DNA of 49,952 bases from an uncultured Flavobacteriaceae bacterium (GTDB taxonomy: Bacteria; Bacteroidota; Bacteroidia; Flavobacteriales; Flavobacteriaceae): contig CAJQLB010000026.1 in assembly GCA_905479065.1 (NCBI GenBank), forward strand, positions 1 to 49,952, written 5' to 3'. Numbering within the stretch: the first letter of the stretch is position 1; each line of letters opens with the position of its first letter. Position numbers and translations under genes: made by a program. This document shows, piece by piece, positions 36,138 to 45,544 of this stretch. Below the pieces are notes generated by a model. That model saw only the letters and a program-made list of their open reading frames with translations. It was not told where the DNA came from and did not search any database.

Positions 36138-37541
36138 TTACTCTTTTAAACTTAATCGTAGGGCTTTTTTAAAAGATAAAATTGATAGTTCAACATCCTT
36201 TTTTGTAGTTGTCCAAGCACAAATACTAACACGAATGACTCGTTTGTTATTCCAAAGTGATTCACCCACCCAACACGTTCTTTCCTCTTGAATTATCGAA
36301 AGAACCCTACTTGTAAGGTCATCATCATTGCACGTCACTAACACTTGATTAAAATGCACTTCATTTATGACTTCAAAACCTTCAATTTCATTGAAGGCAT
36401 TTGAAAATTGTAGCGCTCTGTCGTGAAATAAATTAATAAGATCATTAATGCCAGTTTTTCCTAAATATTTGAGTGTTGCCCACAATTCAAAAATTCGTGC
36501 TCGACGTGACATTTCGGGCGTAAAATACATACCATCTCTAGCAGAACTTTTTATGATATAACCGGCGTCCATATGTAATGATGCAGCTAATGCTTCTTGG
36601 TCATTACATAGAATGATCCCACTATCATATGGTGTGTTTAGTGTTTTATGTGCATCGACAGCAAATGAATGTGCCATATTCATGCCATCTGTGAGATACT
36701 TGAACTTTTTCGTTGCTGCTGCCCAAAGCCCAAATGCACCATCAATATGCACCCATGCATTAACCTTACGTGCTTTTTCACAAATTAATTTGAAAGGATC
36801 AAATGCACCGCTGTTTACGTTTCCGGCCTGTAAAATTACGATTGTGCTGTTATCGAGACTCGGTAATAAATCTGGACGTATACGACCTTGATTATCAACA
36901 TCTACCCATTCAATTTGATTTATGCCTAAACCTAGTAACGAAATAGTTTTGATAACAGTGGAATGCGCCTGCTTACTTGTTACAATTCGTATTGTTGGCG
37001 CATTTGACAATCCTTGTTTATTAATGTCCCATCCTTGGCGCTCAAGAAGTCTATAACGTGCAGCAGCTAAGCCACAAAAATTAGCCATTGATGTTCCACT
37101 TACAAATCCTGCAACTGTAGTTTTGGGGAGATGAAATATATCTTTTAACCAGGTTTCCACGATTGTTTCTAATCTTGAAGCTATTGGAGACATCGCATGT
37201 AAAGCAGAATTTTGATCCCAATAGGTTGTGAGATGTTTGGTCGCCATACCAACTGGCAATGAGGCGCCGGTAACAAACCCAAAGTAGCGACCATTTAGTG
37301 TATTTATTGTTCCCTGCGATCCCACTGTACTGAGTAATTCAATTATATCTTTTCCGTCATTTGAATCAATAGGCATGTGCTCATCAAAGACATCAAGATT
37401 TTCAATAGCCGAAATTAGTGGATAGACAACGCGCTCTTTTGCTGAATCTAAATAGGTTTGTACATGATTATGAGCATGTTGGAAAAATTCTTTATTGTTT
37501 AGTTCTTTAAACAGCTTTTGTTGAAATGACTCTGTATTCAT
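36138..37541 (-). CDS. PLP-dependent group II amino-acid decarboxylase family protein
   Basis: Pyridoxal-phosphate enzyme of 467 residues in the aromatic-amino-acid/glutamate decarboxylase superfamily. Key residues are present: His193 stacking on PLP (KQAHST), Asp267 binding the pyridine nitrogen (HIDGAFGLWA), and the Schiff-base lysine Lys299 in SFAVDAHKTLNTPYDSG. NWHA-like substrate motifs of dopa decarboxylase are replaced by QNSALHAMSPIASRLE. The substrate cannot be told; aspartate, tyrosine, tryptophan and 2,4-diaminobutyrate are known for relatives. It is convergent with the FAD dehydrogenase gene, with 3 bases between the stops, so the two are not co-transcribed. Confidence 0.82.
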   Translation of the reverse strand: MNTESFQQKLFKELNNKEFFQHAHNHVQTYLDSAKERVVYPLISAIENLDVFDEHMPIDSNDGKDIIELLSTVGSQGTINTLNGRYFGFVTGASLPVGMATKHLTTYWDQNSALHAMSPIASRLETIVETWLKDIFHLPKTTVAGFVSGTSMANFCGLAAARYRLLERQGWDINKQGLSNAPTIRIVTSKQAHSTVIKTISLLGLGINQIEWVDVDNQGRIRPDLLPSLDNSTIVILQAGNVNSGAFDPFKLICEKARKVNAWVHIDGAFGLWAAATKKFKYLTDGMNMAHSFAVDAHKTLNTPYDSGIILCNDQEALAASLHMDAGYIIKSSARDGMYFTPEMSRRARIFELWATLKYLGKTGINDLINLFHDRALQFSNAFNEIEGFEVINEVHFNQVLVTCNDDDLTSRVLSIIQEERTCWVGESLWNNKRVIRVSICAWTTTKKDVELSILSFKKALRLSLKE

Positions 37542-37754
37542 CAGTTAGATATTAATAAGTACTCATTATAAATTTATTAAATTCACGACTGGCAGGATTG
37601 CATCCAATTAAAACAGTGATATGAGATTGTATGTTTTCGTGAAAAAAATTAATTGAAAATAATACATATTAAAATATTATTTATAAAATTTTCGATTTTT
37701 GTTGTAACATCTTTCTGTAAGATACGTCAGATACTGTAAACACAGATTGTTCAC

Positions 37755-38093
37755 ATGAGAGAAGATAGGCAACTTATCGTCATAACACATTTAAGTCAGT
37801 TAATAACACTTTTAGTGAGTGGTGGGAGCTTGATAATACCATTGATTATATGGTTTACAAATAAGGGAAAAGTCCATGATATGGATAGACATGGGAAAAA
37901 CATTGTCAATTTTCAATTAAGCTTAATTGTTTATTCTGTTGTGTGCATACCCTTAATATTATTTTTAGGTATTGGATTAATAGGTTTAATAGCGTTAGGA
38001 TTGGTGTCTATTGTGTTACCAATTATGAATGCCTTAAAGGCAAGTAATGGAGAGATTCCTGTATATCCACTGACAATCACATTTTTAAAGTAG
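37755..38093 (+). CDS. DUF4870 small membrane protein
   Basis: A 112-residue integral membrane protein with about three hydrophobic segments (roughly 10-32, 50-70 and 72-90). The HLSQL start, IIWFTNKGKVHDMDRHGKNI centre and FQLSL segment match the DUF4870 (TIC20-like fold) family common in Bacteroidota and Firmicutes. Function is unknown. It stands alone between the PLP decarboxylase (divergent) and dnaN (convergent). Confidence 0.85.
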   Translation: MREDRQLIVITHLSQLITLLVSGGSLIIPLIIWFTNKGKVHDMDRHGKNIVNFQLSLIVYSVVCIPLILFLGIGLIGLIALGLVSIVLPIMNALKASNGEIPVYPLTITFLK

Positions 38094-38173
38094 GTGGGAA
38101 AACTAGTATGACACATAAATATGAAATCATGACATAAACGTGAGTTGGATGCATAAATTTCAGTTATTTTAAA

Positions 38174-38220
38174 ATTATCTCATTGTTAAGTTAGTTAGTT
38201 AGTTAGTTAGTTGAGATAAT
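38174..38220. repeat. (AGTT)6 microsatellite inside a perfect inverted repeat
   Basis: Six AGTT units occupy 38189-38212. They are flanked by ATTATCTCA (38174-38182) and its exact complement TGAGATAAT (38212-38220). Copy-number change by slippage would only alter the loop length. It directly precedes the strong terminator at 38221-38250. Confidence 0.8.
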
Positions 38221-38250
38221 AAAAAAGCTCACCGTAAGGTGAGCTTTTCT
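38221..38250. terminator. Bidirectional terminator between DUF4870 and dnaN
   Basis: AAAAGCTCACC (38223-38233) pairs perfectly with GGTGAGCTTTT (38238-38248) around a GTAA loop. An A-run on the left and a T-run on the right give a U-tail on either strand, so it can end both DUF4870 (+) and dnaN (-). Confidence 0.88.
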
Positions 38251-38267
38251 TTTCTGTGATAATATCA

Positions 38268-39386
38268 TTAACTATTTAACATCACTGGCATAACAAGCAT
38301 CGTCACTTTTTCCCCCTCGTCTAATCCATCAATGGGTGTTAAAATACCTGCACGATTTGGTAAGCTCATCTCAAGTTGAACGTCATTCGCATTTAAATTA
38401 TTTAACATTTCAGTTAAAAAACGAGAATTAAAACCAATTTGCATGTCATCGCCTTGGTAATCGCAAGTCAAACGTTCTTCTGCCTTGTTACTGTAATCAA
38501 TATCTTCAGCTGATATGTTTAATTCAGCACCCGCAATTTTTAATCGTATTTGGTGTGTTGTTTTATTTGAAAAAATAGAGACACGCTTAACCGAATTTAA
38601 AAATTGATTTCTGCTAATACTCAACTTATTTGGGTTTTCTTTAGGAATAACCGCTTCGTAATTTGGATATTTACCATCAATAAGTCTACAAATAAGAACA
38701 GAATTTTCAAAAGTAAATTTAGCATTAGAGTCATTATATTCAACCTTAACATCTTCTTCAGATCCTAATAAAATTCCTTTTAAAAGATTTAATGGCTTTT
38801 TAGGCATGATAAATTCTGCAGTTTCACTTGCTGCCACATCACTACGTGTGTATTTTACTAACTTGTGAGCATCAGTTGCAACAAAGGTTAGATTGTCAGT
38901 TGAAAATTGAAAAAAAACACCACTCATAACTGGACGAAGATCATCATTTCCAGCAGCAAAAATGGTTTTACTTATTGCAGTTGCCAAAACATCACCGCTG
39001 ATCGTGGTTCTGCTCGGATTGTCCAGCTCTAATGCTTTTGGAAACTCATCTCCATTGGCATAAGCGAGTGCATATTTACCATGATTGGAACTTATTTCAA
39101 TGGTGTTATTGTCCTCTACGATAAACGTTAAAGGTTGTTCAGGAAATGTTTTTAAAATATCTAAAAGCAATTTAGCTGGAATAGCAATATTTCCAGAACT
39201 ATCACTTTCAACATCTAAGGTAGATGACATCGTTGTTTCTAAATCACTGGCAGATACAGTCAAAGTTGTATCCTGTAAGTTAAAAAGAAAATTATCCAAG
39301 ATAGGCAAGGTGTTCGAGTTATTAATAACACCACCCAACACTTGTAATTGCTTAAGCAAATAGGTACTAGATACTATAAATTTCAT
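38268..39386 (-). CDS. dnaN: DNA polymerase III beta subunit (sliding clamp)
   Basis: Ring-shaped processivity clamp that holds the replicative polymerase on DNA. At 372 residues it has the normal length and three-domain layout. It starts MKFIVSSTYLLKQLQVLGGV and has NTLPILDNFLF in domain 1, the domain-2 segment SGVFFQFSTDNLTFVATDAHK, and the C-terminal GEKVTMLVMPVMLNS in place of the MPMRL end of the E. coli protein, which forms part of the partner-binding pocket. No dnaA or recF is next to it, as is usual in Bacteroidota, where dnaN is not in a dnaA operon. An exact TAnnTTTG box lies 39 bases upstream. Confidence 0.97.
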   Translation of the reverse strand: MKFIVSSTYLLKQLQVLGGVINNSNTLPILDNFLFNLQDTTLTVSASDLETTMSSTLDVESDSSGNIAIPAKLLLDILKTFPEQPLTFIVEDNNTIEISSNHGKYALAYANGDEFPKALELDNPSRTTISGDVLATAISKTIFAAGNDDLRPVMSGVFFQFSTDNLTFVATDAHKLVKYTRSDVAASETAEFIMPKKPLNLLKGILLGSEEDVKVEYNDSNAKFTFENSVLICRLIDGKYPNYEAVIPKENPNKLSISRNQFLNSVKRVSIFSNKTTHQIRLKIAGAELNISAEDIDYSNKAEERLTCDYQGDDMQIGFNSRFLTEMLNNLNANDVQLEMSLPNRAGILTPIDGLDEGEKVTMLVMPVMLNS

Positions 39387-39424
39387 TGGTATCGCTTTGG
39401 TTTATAATCAGTGTACAATTAATA

Positions 39425-39432
39425 CAAATATA
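39425..39432 (-). promoter_or_regulatory. -7 promoter element of dnaN
   Basis: On the minus strand this reads TATATTTG, an exact TAnnTTTG. A TTTG lies 24 bases further upstream (39457-39460), slightly beyond the usual spacing. The predicted leader is about 30 nt, consistent with a housekeeping gene. Confidence 0.5.
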
Positions 39433-39551
39433 TCTCTTACTAGTTAATAAAGGAAACAAACTTATTAACAAAAATTGAGATTAAATTTATCTAGGTTACA
39501 GCGAATTGTATGTGTTATTTTAAACAAGGACATTGTCAAATATTATTAAAA

Positions 39552-40388
39552 TTAGTCATTGATGAAATTAACAGAAACGGTATCTCTCATGTTCAAACCC
39601 ATTAATGTTGTAGCACTTCCAACCGTTGAACTGTTGCTCTTGTAGACAGCGATTTCAAGATAATTGGATGAATTAAAAACTACCAATCCTTTGCCTTCGT
39701 CAAATCGCTTATCTTCTGGTGAATTAAAGTCAACCACATCGCTGTATTTTGAAAAGACTGTTTTAAATTTATAATGTCTTGCAGAAATTTCAAATTCGCG
39801 ACCTTTTTGTATGGCTTCAAAAAAACTCTGTTTAATGTTTGTGACGACGTTACCGTAATTGTCAATGTAGATCACATTTCCTATTATTTGGTTTTTATCA
39901 TCATTTACAAAAGGGAGAATGTTTTTTATTGGTTTAATATCAGTAATTAATTTACCAATAATTTCGAGGGTACCACCTCTTGCAATGTGACATGCAACTT
40001 TTACAAATACATCTAAAACAGGAAAACTTGTAGGGAGTTTGTCATGAATATTTATTTCTACAATTTTTTCAGGAGCAATTTCTGAGCAAACCATACTCAT
40101 AATACCATTATTTGCACAAATAAAATAGTGGTCATCCAATTTAATCGCTATGTGCTTGTTTTCTTTATTTATTTCAGAGTCAATACCTATGATATGTATG
40201 GTTCCTTTTGGAAAACTACTGTATGCGTTTTGAATAATATAAGCAGCCTCAGGAATATTGAATGGAGAAACAGAATGTGAGATATCAACGATTTTGACTT
40301 CAGGCATTTCACTATAAATAGCTCCTTTTATAGCACCGGCGAAATGGTCTTTTTCTCCAAAATCAGTGGTTAATGTAATTATTGGCAT
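39552..40388 (-). CDS. SAM hydroxide adenosyltransferase family protein (DUF62)
   Basis: Predicted S-adenosyl-L-methionine hydrolase (adenosine-forming) of 278 residues, related to the fluorinase/chlorinase fold. I start at 40388 (MPIITLTTDFGEKDHFAGA), where the conserved N-terminus TLTTDFG begins; a longer frame to 40484 has no conserved sequence and starts upstream of the likely promoter. Further family marks are ISHSVSPFNIPEAAYI, the HIIGIDSE segment, and a C-terminal domain with GNVIYIDNYGNVVTNI. The fluorinase-specific insertion is not evident, so water rather than halide is the expected nucleophile. It is divergent from phoH. Confidence 0.88.
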   Translation of the reverse strand: MPIITLTTDFGEKDHFAGAIKGAIYSEMPEVKIVDISHSVSPFNIPEAAYIIQNAYSSFPKGTIHIIGIDSEINKENKHIAIKLDDHYFICANNGIMSMVCSEIAPEKIVEINIHDKLPTSFPVLDVFVKVACHIARGGTLEIIGKLITDIKPIKNILPFVNDDKNQIIGNVIYIDNYGNVVTNIKQSFFEAIQKGREFEISARHYKFKTVFSKYSDVVDFNSPEDKRFDEGKGLVVFNSSNYLEIAVYKSNSSTVGSATTLMGLNMRDTVSVNFIND

Positions 40389-40451
40389 GACAAAAATATT
40401 GATATCTTTTTTTAACCGTATTGATGGTAATTTTTGTACTTTTATACCATA

Positions 40452-40459
40452 CAAAACTA
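40452..40459 (-). promoter_or_regulatory. Candidate -7 element for the SAM hydrolase gene
   Basis: The minus strand reads TAGTTTTG, an exact TAnnTTTG, about 63 bases before the ATG at 40388. It lies downstream of the longer alternative start at 40484, which supports the shorter protein. No good -33 element is seen. Confidence 0.35.
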
Positions 40460-40499
40460 AGGAATACAAAAAGATTTTCCACATAAAATATTTAAGTAT

Positions 40500-41453
40500 T
40501 TGAATGAATTAATTATCGAGCTTGAAGAGATAAGCCCAAAGGAATTTTTCGGTGCGCAAAATGCGAATATTGAATTATTAAAAAAGTACTTTCCAAAATT
40601 AAAAATTGTCGCAAGAGGGAATAAATTAAAAGTTTTTGGTGATGAAGAACTTTTAGAAGAATTTGATCGAAGACTGACAATGCTTATGACGCATTTCGGT
40701 AAATACAATAAGTTGGATGAAAATGTTATCGAGCGTGTTTTGACTAGCCAAAGTAGTGATGATTATCAAACATCCGAATTGAGTGGTCAAGTCTTAGTGC
40801 ATGGTGTTGGAGGGAAATTAATAAAGGCTCAGACTGCCAATCAACGTAAATTGGTAGAGAGTATGCGTAAAAATGACATGGTGTTTGCAATAGGGCCAGC
40901 TGGAACAGGTAAAACTTACACGGGTGTTGCACTGGCTGTCATGGCCTTGAAAAATAAAGAAGTAAAGCGAATTATATTGACACGTCCAGCTGTTGAGGCA
41001 GGAGAGAATTTAGGCTTTCTACCTGGTGATTTGAAAGAGAAATTAGATCCCTACATGCAACCTTTATATGATGCTTTAAGGGATATGATTCCACATGAGA
41101 AGTTGGAAGGATACATTGAAAAGGGAGTGATACAAATAGCACCACTAGCTTTTATGAGAGGACGAACTTTAGACAACGCATTTGTGATTCTTGATGAGGG
41201 ACAAAACACAACACATGCCCAGATGAAAATGTTTTTGACAAGAATGGGTAAAAATGCAAAATTTTTATTAACCGGAGATCCTGGTCAAATTGATTTACCA
41301 CGTCGCACAATTTCAGGGTTAAAAGAAGCCTTGTTAATATTAAAAGATGTTCAAGGTGTTGGTATCATATTTCTTGACGACAAAGATGTTATTCGTCATA
41401 AATTAGTTAAAAAGGTCATTGCTGCCTACAAAAATATTGAAAATAGAGATTAG
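40500..41453 (+). CDS. phoH: PhoH-family ATPase
   Basis: Cytoplasmic P-loop ATPase of 317 residues in the PhoH/PhoL family, linked to RNA metabolism and phosphate stress in other bacteria. The Walker A motif GPAGTGKT is at residues 132-139, and the Walker B region reads FVILDEGQNTTHAQMKMFLT. RPAVEAGENLGFLPGD and LTGDPGQIDLP are family-specific. The start is a TTG at 40500 (frame NELIIELEEISPKEFFG); the nearby ATG at 40504 is out of frame and no in-frame ATG precedes the conserved N-terminus. purC starts 7 bases downstream of its stop, so the two form an operon. Confidence 0.93.
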   Translation: MNELIIELEEISPKEFFGAQNANIELLKKYFPKLKIVARGNKLKVFGDEELLEEFDRRLTMLMTHFGKYNKLDENVIERVLTSQSSDDYQTSELSGQVLVHGVGGKLIKAQTANQRKLVESMRKNDMVFAIGPAGTGKTYTGVALAVMALKNKEVKRIILTRPAVEAGENLGFLPGDLKEKLDPYMQPLYDALRDMIPHEKLEGYIEKGVIQIAPLAFMRGRTLDNAFVILDEGQNTTHAQMKMFLTRMGKNAKFLLTGDPGQIDLPRRTISGLKEALLILKDVQGVGIIFLDDKDVIRHKLVKKVIAAYKNIENRD

Positions 41454-41460
41454 CCCATAG

Positions 41461-42411
41461 ATGAGTCAAACAATTACGAGTACAAATTTTAGATTTCCAA
41501 ATCTTAGAGGAGTTTACAAAGGGAAAGTTCGAGAAGTTTATAATATTCAGGACGAATTGTTAGTAATGATTGCTACAGACCGTCTCAGTGCTTTTGATGT
41601 CGTTATGCCTAAAGGAATCCCTTTTAAAGGGCAGATATTGAATCAGATTGCTACTAATATGATGAAAGCGACTGAAGATTTGGTGCCTAATTGGTTAGTG
41701 GCATCACCAGATCCAAATGTTGCTATCGGACACTTATGTGAACCATTCAAAGTCGAAATGGTTATCAGGGGATATTTGTCTGGACACGCAGCTCGAGAGT
41801 ATAAATCAGGAAAACGCGAATTATGTGGCGTTAATATGCCTGAGGGGATGAAAGAAAACGATGCATTTCCAAATCCAATTATAACTCCTGCAACCAAAGC
41901 AGAAATGGGTGCTCACGATGAAGATATATCACGTGAGAATATTTTAAATAAAGCGATTGTTTCAGAGAAAGATTATACAATATTAGAAGATTATACACGG
42001 AAATTGTTTCAAAGGGGGTCTGATATTGCACAATCACGAGGCCTAATTTTGGTTGATACAAAATATGAATTTGGAAAAACTAAAGAAGGAAAAATTGTTT
42101 TGATTGATGAGATTCATACACCAGACTCTTCTCGTTATTTTTATTTAGAAGGATATCAAGAAAGACAGGACAATGGAGAGGTTCAAAAGCAGTTATCAAA
42201 AGAGTTTGTGAGACAGTGGTTAATTACTAACAACTTTCAAGGTTTAAAAGGACAAGTTGTTCCAATAATGACTGACGGGTATATAGAAACTGTTTCAAAT
42301 CGTTACATTGAATTATACGAAAACATACTTGGGGAATCATTCATCAAAGCTGATGTTTCCAATATCGACAAGCGTATTGAAGCAAATGTTTTAAATTACT
42401 TTTCTAAATAA
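41461..42411 (+). CDS. purC: Phosphoribosylaminoimidazole-succinocarboxamide synthase
   Basis: SAICAR synthase of de novo purine synthesis: joins aspartate to CAIR with ATP. At 316 residues it is of the longer type common in Bacteroidota and yeast. Recognised by [13 protein letters not shown] at the N-terminal nucleotide-binding loop, [52 protein letters not shown] and [15 protein letters not shown]. It is downstream of phoH with a 7-base gap and convergent with the M24 peptidase gene. Confidence 0.96.
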   Translation: MSQTITSTNFRFPNLRGVYKGKVREVYNIQDELLVMIATDRLSAFDVVMPKGIPFKGQILNQIATNMMKATEDLVPNWLVASPDPNVAIGHLCEPFKVEMVIRGYLSGHAAREYKSGKRELCGVNMPEGMKENDAFPNPIITPATKAEMGAHDEDISRENILNKAIVSEKDYTILEDYTRKLFQRGSDIAQSRGLILVDTKYEFGKTKEGKIVLIDEIHTPDSSRYFYLEGYQERQDNGEVQKQLSKEFVRQWLITNNFQGLKGQVVPIMTDGYIETVSNRYIELYENILGESFIKADVSNIDKRIEANVLNYFSK

Positions 42412-42431
42412 CCGATATCCTTTGAGACTTA

Positions 42432-42453
42432 AAAATGACCTTCCTTTCATTTT
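42432..42453. terminator. Weak AT-rich hairpin between purC and M24 peptidase
   Basis: AAAATGA (42432-42438) pairs with TCATTTT (42447-42453) around an 8-base loop. It overlaps the stop codon of the minus-strand peptidase gene. The stem is AT-rich, so the terminator call is tentative. Confidence 0.3.
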
Positions 42454-43757
42454 ATAATTAAGATACGTGGATTGATGGGATAAAGCCATTCAACGCCACG
42501 TTCAGTGATAATCGCATCATCCTCGAGGGGTACTCTTAATTTTTTACCATCCCATTCAGGAATTTTAGTATATGCAAATAACTCGATTGAAATGAGGTTG
42601 GTTGGTTTTAGCACATAATTTAATCGTATCGGATTAAAAAAAGCGATGGATGGCCCGATGCCATGTCCCCAATTTCCTACAGAATGACAACCAATAATTA
42701 CGTCTGTTTTATCTAAGTCAGTTGAGGCATTAAATGCTTTCATTTTATTAAACCCTGCCTTCGTGAGAGCTTCATATATAGAAGTTTCAGCTTCTTGGGC
42801 TGTAACACCGGATTTAATAGAGTTTTTTATTATGGTCCTTACTTTGACACCTTTATTAAATGCATTTTGAATACTTTCGGGAACACGAGTTTCGTGTTCT
42901 TTGAGGACATAAGCCATACGCTTCATGTCTGTGTACATATTCATAAGGCCAACACCCCAATCAATCATTAGGAGGTCACCACGTTGAATAATTCTGTCAG
43001 AGGAAGTTGCTTCAACACCATTTGGTCCAGTAATATATACTGAGGGCATACCAAAAGACGACTCTAAGTTGTATTTAAATTGCTGCTCTTTCATCCACCA
43101 AGCTACATCTTCCAGAGTGGTAATTCCTGGTGTAATAATCTCATTTGAAAAAGCGCGTTCAGCAATTGTGTAGGATAAGTCTCCCGCTTCTCCATAGATA
43201 GCTATTTCACTAGCAACACGACGGGACCTAAAATCAGAAACTAATTTTTCAGCAGATACAAATCTTTTTTTTAACTCTGGCCCAAGTAATTCAACTAATT
43301 CTATATACGCAGTGTGCGTTAGACCATCTGCTCCTCCAAAGTTCTTAGACATATTTAAACCAATTGATTTTGGATTTCGAGTTTGAACAAACTCCAGAAG
43401 TTCTGCAGATGATCCAAAATAATCAAAAGCATTACTTTTTTCTAGTAAATAGCCGCCAATACCTAGGACAGCTCTTTCTATCCGATCACCACCGTTATCA
43501 GTAAAAATATAATAGCCAGTTGAGCTCACATAACCTTCTCCCATATCTGAATATAGTGGATCAAAATTACCTTCTCGATTCGTTATAATCCACATGTCAA
43601 TGTTGTTTTCACGCATGACCTCAGGTAAAACCAAATCAAATTTATCATTCCTGACCTGATTCATTTTACGCCAACGTCTCATGGATTCTTGTCCAAAAGT
43701 ATTCAAGCCAAAACATAAAAGGAGAAGTGAGACAACAGTTTTAAATCGTAAATTCAT
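42447..43757 (-). CDS. Exported M24-family (Xaa-Pro peptidase-like) metallopeptidase
   Basis: Secreted or periplasmic creatinase/prolidase-fold protein of 436 residues. A signal peptide (VVSLLLLCFGLNTFGQ) precedes the N-terminal domain (about 25-190, with IDMWIITNREGNFDPLY). The C-terminal pita-bread domain follows at about 195-430. Probable metal ligands are seen in LLMIDWGVGLMNMYTDMKRM (two Asp), HSVGNWGHGIGP (His) and ISIELFAYTKIPEW (Glu), and a final acidic region EDDAIITERGVEWL supplies the last Glu. It is likely to remove N-terminal residues ahead of proline from imported peptides. It stands alone, convergent with purC and divergent from the AGCS gene. Confidence 0.87.
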   Translation of the reverse strand: MNLRFKTVVSLLLLCFGLNTFGQESMRRWRKMNQVRNDKFDLVLPEVMRENNIDMWIITNREGNFDPLYSDMGEGYVSSTGYYIFTDNGGDRIERAVLGIGGYLLEKSNAFDYFGSSAELLEFVQTRNPKSIGLNMSKNFGGADGLTHTAYIELVELLGPELKKRFVSAEKLVSDFRSRRVASEIAIYGEAGDLSYTIAERAFSNEIITPGITTLEDVAWWMKEQQFKYNLESSFGMPSVYITGPNGVEATSSDRIIQRGDLLMIDWGVGLMNMYTDMKRMAYVLKEHETRVPESIQNAFNKGVKVRTIIKNSIKSGVTAQEAETSIYEALTKAGFNKMKAFNASTDLDKTDVIIGCHSVGNWGHGIGPSIAFFNPIRLNYVLKPTNLISIELFAYTKIPEWDGKKLRVPLEDDAIITERGVEWLYPINPRILIIK

Positions 43758-43907
43758 AAGTGATGCAATAAAAATTAGTGCATTAAAATTAGTTTATAAA
43801 ATGTTATGAATCAAAATCAAAATGTCAAAGTCAAAAGAAATTATCAACATTTTAAAATGTTTCATTCTTCTTTATTACTTTTAGTACTTTATTAAAAGAT
43901 CTTATCT

Positions 43908-45290
43908 ATGGATATACTCAACGAATTAACAGCGGCATTTTCAAGTGCAGTTTGGGGATTACCGTTATTAATTTTGCTTGTAGGTGGAGGACTTTACTTG
44001 CTAATTCAATCAAGATTTATTCCTTTTTTATTAATTATTCATGCTATCAAGGTGTTAAGAGGAAAGTATGATGATGAAAGCGATCCGGGTCATATAACTC
44101 ACTTTCAAGCTCTAACTACAGCATTGTCTTCTACCATAGGTATGGGAAACATCGCTGGAGTTGCCGTAGCTATATCGATTGGTGGTCCAGGAGCAGTATT
44201 TTGGATGTGGATAAGCGCAGTTATAGGTATGTCTACGAAGTTTTTTACTTCCACACTTTCAATAATGTACAGAGGTAAAGATAGTGCAGGAGAGGTACAA
44301 GGAGGTCCTATGTACATCATAATGGAAGGATTGGGGACTGCTTGGAAGCCTCTCGCTGTCATGTTTAGTGTTTGTTGTATGATTGGAGCTTTACCAGTTT
44401 TTAATGTGAATCAACTAACTCAAGCAGTAAATGATATTTTATTGGTACCAAATAATATTGCTGTTGGTTTTAAATCAAATTTAATTATAGGAATTATTTT
44501 AGCTGTTATCACAGGAGTAGTAATTTTAGGAGGATTACAAAGAATTAGTAAAACAGCTTCCAAAATGGTGCCGGCGATGGTGTTGTTGTATTTTGTAGCG
44601 GTCCTGATCATCTTATGTGTTAATATGGAGGTTGTGCCTGATTATTTAACATTGATAATTACAGATGCTTTTGCAGCAGATTATTACCCAAAAGAAGATA
44701 CCTTTTTGGGAGGTGTCGTTGGTGCACTTATATTACATGGTATTAAACGTGGAGCATTTTCAAATGAGGCTGGTTTGGGTACAGCACCTTTAGCTCATGG
44801 CGCTGCAAAGACGGATGAGCCCGTTCGTGAAGGTCTCGTAGCGATGTTAGGACCCGCCATAGACACATTGATTGTGTGTACGTTAACTGCTTTAGCAATT
44901 TTAGTGACAGGTGTATGGGAAACGACTGCTGATAATGGTGTGAGTTTAACGGCCTCCGCTTTTGGAGCTGCTATGCCAGGTTTTGGAAAATATTTACTTC
45001 TTGTATGCATTGCTGTTTTTAGTATTTCTTCGTTATTTTCATACTCATATTATGGAACAAAATGTATGTCTTTTTTAATTGGAGCAAATAAAAAACATTA
45101 TTACAATTATTTTTATATTATCAGCATTCTCCTAGGCGCAACGACCTCATTAAGTGCCATGATAAATTTGATTGATGGAGTATTCGCGTTAATGGCGATA
45201 CCCACTATGCTATCTACGATTATTTTAGCACCTAAAGTCATTCAGGAGCTAATTGCCTACAAGAAACGATTAAAAAAACCTGAAATATGA
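43908..45290 (+). CDS. AGCS-family sodium:alanine/glycine symporter
   Basis: Inner-membrane amino-acid symporter of 460 residues with about ten or eleven hydrophobic helices. The family signatures are present: TALSSTIGMGNIAGVAVAIS, GGPGAVFWMWISAVIGMSTK, VQGGPMYII and KRGAFSNEAGLGTAPLAHGA. It most likely takes up alanine or glycine with sodium. Its stop overlaps the start of the DUF4212 gene by 4 bases (ATGA), which implies translational coupling with the symporter pair downstream. Confidence 0.92.
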   Translation: MDILNELTAAFSSAVWGLPLLILLVGGGLYLLIQSRFIPFLLIIHAIKVLRGKYDDESDPGHITHFQALTTALSSTIGMGNIAGVAVAISIGGPGAVFWMWISAVIGMSTKFFTSTLSIMYRGKDSAGEVQGGPMYIIMEGLGTAWKPLAVMFSVCCMIGALPVFNVNQLTQAVNDILLVPNNIAVGFKSNLIIGIILAVITGVVILGGLQRISKTASKMVPAMVLLYFVAVLIILCVNMEVVPDYLTLIITDAFAADYYPKEDTFLGGVVGALILHGIKRGAFSNEAGLGTAPLAHGAAKTDEPVREGLVAMLGPAIDTLIVCTLTALAILVTGVWETTADNGVSLTASAFGAAMPGFGKYLLLVCIAVFSISSLFSYSYYGTKCMSFLIGANKKHYYNYFYIISILLGATTSLSAMINLIDGVFALMAIPTMLSTIILAPKVIQELIAYKKRLKKPEI

Positions 45291-45544
45291 CAAGTCAAGA
45301 GAAGGCAAAAGCTTATTGGAAAAAAAACATACAGTATGTTTTGATACTACTATTAGTTTGGTTTTTTGTGTCTTATGGAGCAGGGATTATTTTTAAAGAC
45401 TTTTTAAATTCTTTTAAAATTGGAGGTTTCAAACTTGGGTTTTGGTTTGCACAACAAGGATCAATCTATGTTTTTGTGATTTTGATTTTTGTCTACATAT
45501 TGTTGATGAATCGTTTAGATAAAAAGTATGGATTTGACGAATAG
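45287..45544 (+). CDS. DUF4212 small subunit of a sodium/solute symporter
   Basis: An 85-residue protein with two membrane helices (about 15-35 and 60-80). The YWKKNIQYVLILLLVWFFVS start, FKLGFWFAQQGSIYVFVILI centre and MNRLDKKYG end match the DUF4212 family, which is nearly always encoded directly before a VC_2705-type SSS transporter. Its start overlaps the AGCS stop by 4 bases and its end overlaps the next gene, so all three are coupled. Confidence 0.92.
   Translation: MTSQEKAKAYWKKNIQYVLILLLVWFFVSYGAGIIFKDFLNSFKIGGFKLGFWFAQQGSIYVFVILIFVYILLMNRLDKKYGFDE

Noticed and set aside
40389-40484. Upstream extension of the SAM hydrolase gene
   Set aside because: The conserved N-terminus starts at 40388 and a -7 box lies inside the extension.
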